Positions 37,466 to 43,475 of a stretch of DNA of 43,475 nucleotides are shown here, in pieces. The stretch's first letter is position 1. Each line of letters opens with the position of its first letter. The DNA is from Prochlorococcus sp. AG-402-A08 (GTDB lineage Bacteria > Cyanobacteriota > Cyanobacteriia > PCC-6307 > Cyanobiaceae), in contig QCHH01000011.1 in the NCBI GenBank assembly GCA_003279585.1, positions 1 to 43,475 on the forward strand. The letters are read 5' to 3'. The notes under the pieces were generated by a model. The model worked only from the letters and a program-made list of their open reading frames with translations, did not search any database and was not told the origin of the DNA. Position numbers and translations under genes: made by a program.

Positions 37466-37923
37466 TTTTTTGCTAAGAGTCTTTCAATAATCAAATCACC
37501 AAGACTGTCAGACTCGTTTTTGAGTTGATTAAGAGCTTGATCTCTTTGTGAATCAATCTCACGTCTAGCTTTCTCTCTTGATGCATTTGCCTCTGAAGTA
37601 GCAAGAGCAAGAGCTTCTTTATATAGATTCTCAGAATCTTGCTCTGCCTCAAGAATCACTTTCTGGGCTTCAAGACGAGCTTCTTTGAGCTGATCTTTGA
37701 GTTCAGTCTCTAGTCTTTCAACCTCAGCAATTTTTTTCTTTGCTTCTGCCCGACTTGTATTTACATAATCCTCTCTTTCTTCAACTACCTTTCCAACAGG
37801 TTTGAAGAAAAGAGCATTAAGTATGAAAGTAAGCAATACAACTTGAACCGCCATAAGCGGAAGAGTTGCATCGAAATCAAACAGACCTCCCTCAGAGGCA
37901 CCAAACAAAAACAAAGTTTGCAT
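37462..37923 (-). CDS. atpF2: ATP synthase F0 subunit b', 153 aa
   Basis: The second stator subunit, present only in photosynthetic organisms with a b/b' heterodimer. It has one membrane helix (about 21-42, [19 protein letters not shown]) then [19 protein letters not shown] and a long charged coiled coil. Its stop overlaps the atpF start by ATGA. The gene is also called atpG in cyanobacterial and plastid naming, which clashes with the gamma subunit. Confidence 0.95.
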   Translation of the reverse strand: MQTLFLFGASEGGLFDFDATLPLMAVQVVLLTFILNALFFKPVGKVVEEREDYVNTSRAEAKKKIAEVERLETELKDQLKEARLEAQKVILEAEQDSENLYKEALALATSEANASREKARREIDSQRDQALNQLKNESDSLGDLIIERLLAKK

Positions 37924-37996
37924 TAGCTAGGGTTGCAAGAATTTAAGCGAACCGGATACCGGAAATTGAAATTTGCTAGAGATTTTTCAAATTTTG

Positions 37997-38040
37997 GGGC
38001 TGATAGATAAGTCAAATTTATTAATTTACTCAATCAGCCC
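37997..38040. promoter_or_regulatory. Stem-loop between atpE and atpF'
   Basis: GGGCTGAT (37997-38004) and ATCAGCCC (38033-38040) form an 8-bp stem; A-T-rich bases inside can lengthen it. On the plus strand the stem is followed by TTTTT, which would be a terminator antisense to the operon. On the mRNA strand there is no T-run, so it more likely protects the 3' end of an atpE transcript or slows read-through. Confidence 0.5.
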
Positions 38041-38052
38041 TTTTTGAAATAT

Positions 38053-38334
<282 letters not shown>

Positions 38335-38375
38335 TTATAGAGTTGTGATCGGGAGTTTATACCTGCGAGGGGTGC

Positions 38376-38413
38376 ATCTCATAGTTCTTGAGATGATACT
38401 GAAAGAATTTCAG
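38376..38413. promoter_or_regulatory. Two stem-loops between atpB and atpE
   Basis: ATCTCA (38376-38381) pairs with TGAGAT (38389-38394), and CTGAAA (38399-38404) with TTTCAG (38408-38413). Both are perfect 6-bp stems with small loops in the 168-base gap before atpE. They could be an mRNA processing or attenuation element that separates atpB from atpE expression. Confidence 0.4.
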
Positions 38414-38469
38414 GCCTCAAAGCAGGAAATTTGCTATTGAAAAGTTAATTCAGTAGCAAGGAATCATGA

Positions 38470-39195
38470 TTAATGATGCTCTTCGACTGCTTCCCCGATG
38501 TAATAGGCAGCAAGAGTTGCAAAAATCAGAGCTTGAATAGCACTAGTAAACAAGCCTAGAAACATTACAGGAACTGGAAGAACAAGAGGTACAAGAAAAA
38601 CAAGTACCGCTACAACAAGTTCATCAGCCAGAATGTTTCCAAATAAACGGAATGATAGAGAAAGAGGCTTTGTAAAGTCTTCAACAATTTTGAACGGGAG
38701 CATTATTGGCGTTGGGTGAACGTAATACTCGAAGTAACGCAAACCTTTATTGCTCAACCCCGCATAAAAATATGAGAGAGATACCAGTAGTGCTAAAGCA
38801 ACAGTCGTGTTTATGTCAGCTGTAGGTGCCCCAAGTTCGCCACTTGGTAGTTCAATCAGCTTCCAGGGAACTAATGCTCCGCCCCAGTTGCTCACAAAAA
38901 TGAACAGAAAGAGGGTTCCGATGAAAGGCATCCAATCTCTATAAACCTTTTCACCAATTTGTGTTCTTGCGAGATCACGTATGTAATCCCAAAGAAATTC
39001 CAAAAGATTTTGCACACCTTTTGGATCACGTTCCATTTTTTTTGTTCCAATGACCACTAAGGCAAGCAAAGCGCCTATGAGCAGCCATGAAGTCATAAAA
39101 ACTTGGCCATGAATTCTAAAATTTCCAATTTGCCAATAGAGATGTTGACCCACCTCTAATTCAGCCAAAGGAAAAACAAATGGTAAAAAACCCAT
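38470..39195 (-). CDS. atpB: ATP synthase F0 subunit a, 241 aa
   Basis: The membrane subunit that forms the two proton half-channels against the c-ring. It has five or six membrane helices and the essential arginine R183 in [18 protein letters not shown]. Other family parts are [17 protein letters not shown] and [18 protein letters not shown]. The C-terminal EAVEEHH is typical. It begins 75 bases after atp1. In plastid naming this is atpI. Confidence 0.97.
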   Translation of the reverse strand: MGFLPFVFPLAELEVGQHLYWQIGNFRIHGQVFMTSWLLIGALLALVVIGTKKMERDPKGVQNLLEFLWDYIRDLARTQIGEKVYRDWMPFIGTLFLFIFVSNWGGALVPWKLIELPSGELGAPTADINTTVALALLVSLSYFYAGLSNKGLRYFEYYVHPTPIMLPFKIVEDFTKPLSLSFRLFGNILADELVVAVLVFLVPLVLPVPVMFLGLFTSAIQALIFATLAAYYIGEAVEEHH

Positions 39196-39270
39196 TTATC
39201 TGGAAGTTAGGTTGCGTAGAAAATAAACGCCAAACAAACAAAACTTAAAAATTGAATTCCTAAAAAGCAT

Positions 39271-39690
39271 TTAAGGCATTGATAGAAACTGAATAATTAA
39301 CGCTGGTTTATAAAGCAAAAATCCTAATAAAGCCGGAATTAAATCAAGCTGAGGAAATCTAGAAGATACCAAAACCAAAATGACCGGAACTAACAACTGG
39401 ACTTTACCGACGATTTTTGATGAAGTACCTAGTTTTCCAACTCCGCGAGCAAGCAAGCGAAAATAAAAAATTCCTGATAAAGCACCTACAAGAAGGCTTG
39501 CACTAGCTTGGATTCCCCAAAAGAAACCTGCTATGCCAACAGAAAAAAAAGTCAATAAAAATGTCAGACGGAATACTCGAAATTGAAGTTCAAGATATTC
39601 ATCTGATTTGATTACAGACGATGAGTCCGATGAATCAATATCCAGAAGAGGATCATGACTTGAGCAATTTCCAACAGTCTCAGATGCCAC
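39271..39690 (-). CDS. atp1: ATP synthase assembly protein Atp1 (UncI-like), 139 aa
   Basis: A small membrane protein that heads the operon, with four helices in the last 95 residues (LTFLLTFFSVGIAGFFWGIQ, SLLVGALSGIFYFRLLARGVG and so on). The first 40 residues are polar and rich in Ser and Asp. Proteins in this position (UncI/AtpI) aid c-ring assembly and perhaps Mg2+ supply. The start is GTG, supported by a very strong AGGAGG eight bases upstream. Sequence conservation in this family is low, so the call rests partly on position. Confidence 0.88.
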   Translation of the reverse strand: MASETVGNCSSHDPLLDIDSSDSSSVIKSDEYLELQFRVFRLTFLLTFFSVGIAGFFWGIQASASLLVGALSGIFYFRLLARGVGKLGTSSKIVGKVQLLVPVILVLVSSRFPQLDLIPALLGFLLYKPALIIQFLSMP

Positions 39691-40118
39691 AAAAATTCCT
39701 CCTATTGGAGTTCCTTAGTGGTAGTGAGAAGTTGTTTTGCAAACAAGACACCTAAGCTCTCTGCAAAGGCCCGGGGAATCTATCACGAGACTTGCATCAA
39801 AACAAAAAAAATTTTTATCAATAAATTGAAAAGTTGGTTAATTTAATAACTAGAGCAAAAATTTTTAGCACAGTTTTTATATATCTATCTAATCCAAATC
39901 AATATATAGTCTCCTTAAAAGTTTAATCCTGATGATATAAAATTAAATGCTTAATATTTGATCTGTTATTTTTTATCTCTAAAAACTAACAATTAACTTT
40001 GAACTTATGAGAATCTTCTGGAATTTTATGCAATTCCATAAAAAAGTAAATTAAATAAATTTAAAGACTTGGCAAGAGAGCAATTAAGCGGCTCAATGGT
40101 TTATAAGCAAAAGATCCT
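39691..40118. promoter_or_regulatory. Divergent promoter region of the atp operon and ftsW
   Basis: 428 bases with no gene. The minus-strand side includes the strong AGGAGG ribosome binding site of atp1 and must hold the promoter of the eight-gene operon; the plus side leads to ftsW. The part near 39840-39890 is very AT-rich with repeated CAAAAATTTTT-type sequences. I could not fix a -10/-35 pair with confidence. Confidence 0.5.
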
Positions 40119-41351
40119 TTGAATAATATCTCTAAGAAAAGAATTCATTCAGAGCCCAGAAGGAAAAATACTTATGAATCAAAAAATTATCTGAGTAACT
40201 TTATACACAACAAAATACTTCCGTTGCCTTGGTCTTTTTGGCCAAAGGAGGGGCGCTTGATCATGGGATTAATTGCCTTTTGGAGCATATCAGGAATCTT
40301 GATTCTTGGATCAGCTAGTTGGTGGGTAGCCAGTAGAGAAATGGGAGAAGGTGCTTATTACGTAAAAAGACAACTAATTTGGCTGGTCGCTAGTTGGAGC
40401 ATTTTCTACATCGCTATAAATATCCATCTAAAAAATTGGCTCAGGCTATCAGGACCTTGTCTTTTTATAGGTATGGTCCTGATAGCATTAACGAGCTTTT
40501 TCGGTAGCACTGTTAATGGGTCTACTCGATGGTTAATTATCGGCCCAATCCAAATTCAGCCATCGGAGTTAATCAAACCTTTTATCATTCTTCAAAGTGC
40601 AAAGCTTTTTGGCCAATGGGAAAGAATAAATTCAGAAAAAAAAATTTTTTGGTTAACTATTTTTGCATCTATTCTAATATTAATTATAAAGCAGCCAAAT
40701 TTAAGCACCGCTGCATTAATAGGAATATTACTTTGGATGATTGCATTAGCATCTGGCATTAACTTTCGAAATCTTATTAACACGGCAATATCAGGTTTTT
40801 TTATTGGTTCAATAAGCATTTTTTTTAATGCCTATCAACAAAGTCGCGTTATGTCATTTATTAATCCATGGAAAGATCCACAAGGAAGTGGATATCAATT
40901 AATTCAGAGTCTTTATGCTATTGGTTCTGGTGGGCTATTCGGAGAAGGTTATGGTCTTTCAATGCAAAAATTACAATACTTGCCTTACAGGAGTACTGAT
41001 TTTATATTTGCTGTTTTTGCTGAAGAATTTGGATTCTTCGGATCTATTTTACTTTTATCTTTTCTGCTTGTAGTTGCATATTTAACACTTAAAATATCTA
41101 TTAATTGTAGGAATAATTATTCTAAACTAATCTCTATTGGATCAGGTACTATTCTTGTTGGCCAATCAATTATGCACATAGCAGTTTCATCAGGAGCTAT
41201 GCCTACAACTGGTCTACCCTTCCCTTTGATTAGTTATGGGGGAAACTCATTGATTTCGAGCTTACTAATAGCTGCTTTATTGGTCAGATCCTCTATTGAA
41301 TCCTCAGATTATCTAGTTAAAAATCTCTCAAAGAGACTTTTAACTAGATAA
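40119..41351 (+). CDS. ftsW: FtsW/RodA family lipid II polymerase, 410 aa
   Basis: A SEDS-family membrane protein with about ten helices that polymerises peptidoglycan. Visible family motifs are SASWWVASREMG, IGPIQIQPSELIKPFIIL (with the conserved PSE), NPWKDPQGSGYQLIQSLYAI, GSGGLFGEGYG, DFIFAVFAEEFGFFGS and TTGLPFPLISYGGNSLI. The cytoplasmic N-terminus of about 45 residues is basic. The start used is TTG; the next in-frame ATG lies inside the first membrane helix, so TTG is preferred. FtsW rather than RodA is suggested by the PxSxGG ending but not proven. Confidence 0.93.
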   Translation: MNNISKKRIHSEPRRKNTYESKNYLSNFIHNKILPLPWSFWPKEGRLIMGLIAFWSISGILILGSASWWVASREMGEGAYYVKRQLIWLVASWSIFYIAINIHLKNWLRLSGPCLFIGMVLIALTSFFGSTVNGSTRWLIIGPIQIQPSELIKPFIILQSAKLFGQWERINSEKKIFWLTIFASILILIIKQPNLSTAALIGILLWMIALASGINFRNLINTAISGFFIGSISIFFNAYQQSRVMSFINPWKDPQGSGYQLIQSLYAIGSGGLFGEGYGLSMQKLQYLPYRSTDFIFAVFAEEFGFFGSILLLSFLLVVAYLTLKISINCRNNYSKLISIGSGTILVGQSIMHIAVSSGAMPTTGLPFPLISYGGNSLISSLLIAALLVRSSIESSDYLVKNLSKRLLTR

Positions 41352-41370
41352 TCTGGTGTAAGGACTTATA

Positions 41371-42111
41371 GTGGCAAATCTCTTTTTGAACATTTCTTCG
41401 ATAAGTTTAATTTTCTCTGATTTGACTCGTTATGGCGAGCAGTTAATTAATAACGGGCTCAATAATCCAACCCCCCTAACAATTCTGATAGTTTTCACAG
41501 GAGGACTTCTGACTAGCTTGGGCCCCTGTTCATTATCACTTTTACCAATAACAGTTGCATACTTAGCTGGATTTAAAAATAACCAAAGCCCTTTACAAAA
41601 AACGATTAGTTTCTGCGGCGGTATAGTTATTTCACTTGTGGTTTTAGGAAGTTTAAGCGGCTTTTTAGGAAAAATTTATGGTCAATTACCAGGTTTCTTT
41701 TCAATATTCATAAGTTTTCTAGCAATAATTATGGGTCTTAATCTGCTGGGGATTTTTAAATTCTCATTTCCATCTGGTCCTGACCCTGAAATCTGGAGAA
41801 ATCAAGTTCCCCCTTCATTCGCCCCAATTTCGGCAGGTTTTGCTTTTGGATTAGCATCATCGCCTTGTACTACTCCGGTTCTTGCAGTTCTTCTCGCCTG
41901 GGTTGCTAAGCAAGGTAATCCCTTCAGTGGAACGATTTTTCTTGGATGTTTTGCGATTGGACAAATTGTTCCTTTATTTATTGCAGGTAATTTTGCAGCA
42001 AGTATTCCAAAATTATTGTCTTTACGACCTATTGGCAAATGGGTTCCACCTATCAGCGGAGTGATTTTGTTAACCATAGGTCTTATAAGCCTTCTTTATA
42101 TTTGGATCTAA
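41371..42111 (+). CDS. ccdA: CcdA-type cytochrome c biogenesis protein, 246 aa
   Basis: A six-helix membrane protein of the DsbD/CcdA family that carries reducing power across the thylakoid or plasma membrane so that apocytochrome c can bind heme. The two redox cysteines are in TSLGPCSLSLLPIT (helix 1) and ASSPCTTPVLAVLLAW (helix 4), each in the expected PC context. The start is GTG, 19 bases behind ftsW, and the gene ends 5 bases before ccs1. With Ccs1 it forms part of System II. Confidence 0.95.
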   Translation: MANLFLNISSISLIFSDLTRYGEQLINNGLNNPTPLTILIVFTGGLLTSLGPCSLSLLPITVAYLAGFKNNQSPLQKTISFCGGIVISLVVLGSLSGFLGKIYGQLPGFFSIFISFLAIIMGLNLLGIFKFSFPSGPDPEIWRNQVPPSFAPISAGFAFGLASSPCTTPVLAVLLAWVAKQGNPFSGTIFLGCFAIGQIVPLFIAGNFAASIPKLLSLRPIGKWVPPISGVILLTIGLISLLYIWI

Positions 42112-42116
42112 AATAA

Positions 42117-43397
42117 ATGAAAAAAATCAGCCAAGTTTTAAACTGGCTTTCTAGCTTAAAAATTGCAATATTACTATTACTATTAATAGCGATTTCATGT
42201 GGAGCTGGGACTTTAATACCACAACAAGAACCAGATCAATTCTATTACGATAATTTTAATAAAAATCCTTTTCTTGGAATAATTAATGGAAATATATTAT
42301 TACTTTTAGAATTCAATCATGTCTATACAAGCTTCTGGTTTTTATGCTTACTCATTTGGCTTGGTTTGGCTCTTTCAGTTTGTAGTTTCAGAAGACAATT
42401 ACCTATACTTAAATCAGCATTAAACTGGATAGATTATAAATCGCCTCGTCAAATAGCAAAACTTTCTATTTCTCAAACATTAGTGACTAATAATTACTCG
42501 GAAAGCTTAGCAAAAATTAAAATTTATTTAAAAGACAAAGGTTGGAATATAAAAGAAACAGATGGAAGAATAGCTGCTCGACAAGGAGTAATAGGTAGAT
42601 TAGGACCTATATTAATTCATCTAGGTATGATCCTATTAATGATAGGGGCAACATACGGATCATTAAATGGAAAAACCATAGAAAAATTCTTAGCCCCTGG
42701 GAGATCAATAGATTTATTAAATAATAATGAGGAGAAAGGATTAACTATTGAGTTACAAAAGTTTCAAATAGAAAGAGACCCTCAAGGAAGAGCTGAGCAG
42801 TATCGGTCTATAGTCAATGTTATTGAGCCAAATGGAAGTAATCAATCAAAGGAAATTAGCGTTAATTATCCATTAAGATACAAAGGACTTACATTATACC
42901 AAGCCGACTGGTCTTTAGCGGCAATAACTATTCAAATTGAAAATAGTCCAAAATTGCAAATCCCAATAGAACATATTCCCGCTCTGGGGGAACAAGTTTG
43001 GGGGACAATTATACCTACAAGAAAAGATATCAACGAACCAATCTTAGTAACTGTAAATAGTGAACTAGGACCAGTAAGTATTTATAATAGTGATGGTACA
43101 TTACTTACGACCTTAAGCACAAATAAGGAAGCAAAGGTCAAAGAGACTTTAATAAAGATAATAAATATAATCCCCAGTAGTGGGCTACTTTTAAAGTATG
43201 ACCCAGGGGTACCTCTTGTATATACAAGTTTTGCGATAATACTCATTGGAGGTTCACTTAGTATTATTTCCACTAAGAAAATCTGGATCTTACATGAAAA
43301 GGAAAAATCTATGATTTATATAGGTGGATTAAGTAATAGAAATCTTTCTGGTCTCTCAAAAGAATTGCCAAAATTTATTAGTTTCTTAGAGAATTAG
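42117..43397 (+). CDS. ccs1: Ccs1/ResB cytochrome c assembly protein, 426 aa
   Basis: The heme-delivering partner of CcsA in System II cytochrome c assembly. Membrane segments occur near residues 13-32 (LKIAILLLLLIAISCGAGTL), 70-90, 162-180 (IGRLGPILIHLGMILLMIG) and near 365-385. Between the third and last is a large lumenal domain with NYPLRYKGLTLYQADWSLAA. The N-terminal LIPQQEP motif after the first helix is typical of ResB. It is the third gene behind ftsW and converges on queF with a 12-base overlap of the 3' ends. Confidence 0.95.
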   Translation: MKKISQVLNWLSSLKIAILLLLLIAISCGAGTLIPQQEPDQFYYDNFNKNPFLGIINGNILLLLEFNHVYTSFWFLCLLIWLGLALSVCSFRRQLPILKSALNWIDYKSPRQIAKLSISQTLVTNNYSESLAKIKIYLKDKGWNIKETDGRIAARQGVIGRLGPILIHLGMILLMIGATYGSLNGKTIEKFLAPGRSIDLLNNNEEKGLTIELQKFQIERDPQGRAEQYRSIVNVIEPNGSNQSKEISVNYPLRYKGLTLYQADWSLAAITIQIENSPKLQIPIEHIPALGEQVWGTIIPTRKDINEPILVTVNSELGPVSIYNSDGTLLTTLSTNKEAKVKETLIKIINIIPSSGLLLKYDPGVPLVYTSFAIILIGGSLSIISTKKIWILHEKEKSMIYIGGLSNRNLSGLSKELPKFISFLEN

Positions 43398-43475
43398 ATC
43401 TAAGTTATTTCTTTTCCCATGGCAGACTCTAATGATTGTATGAACATTACCTCTAGGATTGAAATCAGCTTCTAG
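43386..43475 (-). CDS. queF: QueF, NADPH-dependent preQ0 reductase, C-terminal part
   Basis: The last 29 codons of a gene that enters the window from the right, reading EADFNPRGNVHTIIRVCHGK before the stop. The FNPRG segment followed by a short beta strand is the C-terminus of QueF, which reduces preQ0 to preQ1 in queuosine synthesis. A competing frame in the same place (ending LESAMGKEIT) lacks such a match. Its TAA lies inside the last codons of ccs1 on the other strand. Only the tail is visible, so the catalytic residues cannot be checked. Confidence 0.72.
   Translation of the reverse strand, partial: LEADFNPRGNVHTIIRVCHGKRNNLDLIL

Overview
The window is chromosomal DNA of a marine picocyanobacterium, most likely Prochlorococcus and probably a low-light I (NATL-like) relative. 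The grounds are the AT-rich sequence, the cyanobacterial split of the ATP synthase genes (atpD-atpC apart from atp1-atpB-atpE-atpF'-atpF-atpH-atpA-atpG), a single-helix high-light-inducible (Hli) protein, the PSRP-3/Ycf65 ribosomal protein, the divergent Hsp70, the cyanobacterial DUF families (DUF3386, DUF2811, DUF1818, DUF3326) and very compact gene packing. The genus is inferred; no rRNA or other typing marker is present.

Region 1 (1-9.7 kb) is accessory. It holds a DUF3386 gene, one intact hli gene with a decayed hli copy behind it and a 31-codon ORF coupled in front of it by an ATGA overlap, a run of very small and mostly single-helix membrane proteins (about 2.6-5.05 kb), a possible DUF4278-type microprotein with a structured leader, an ABC-F ATPase, a DUF805 membrane protein and several unknown small genes. 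Between them lie remnants: a frameshifted cupin-like gene and a fragment of an EVE-domain gene.

Region 2 (9.7-13.4 kb) is a four-gene polar amino-acid ABC transporter of the Nat-II/Bzt/Aap type (lipoprotein, two permeases, ATPase). Region 3 (13.4-16.2 kb) holds a small conserved ORF, a remnant of a 2-oxoglutarate oxygenase gene, an intact EVE-domain protein, DUF2811, a non-coding stretch with DnaA-box-like sites, and rpoZ followed directly by DUF1818.

Region 4 (16.3-26.2 kb) is core: an Hsp70-like protein, pyrR, gpmI-secG, groES-groEL with a strong terminator and a K-box, and divergently atpD-atpC, then PSRP-3. Region 5 (26.4-33.8 kb) has pepP, a four-gene overlapping operon (DUF21/CBS protein, GTPase, nadD, nadE) that completes NAD synthesis, and DUF3326 with a small gene on the other strand. 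Region 6 (33.8-39.7 kb) is the large ATP synthase operon. Region 7 (40.1-43.4 kb) is ftsW/rodA, ccdA and ccs1, the last two belonging to the System II cytochrome c assembly pathway, meeting the 3' end of queF at the window edge.

No rRNA, tRNA, insertion sequence, prophage or CRISPR array was seen. I did not find a clear new multi-gene system. The most interesting material is the micro-gene cluster and gene graveyard in region 1, the translationally coupled ORF ahead of hli, the structured leader near 5.5 kb, the K-box of groESL, the DnaA-box cluster near 15.5 kb, and the stem-loops that bracket atpE.
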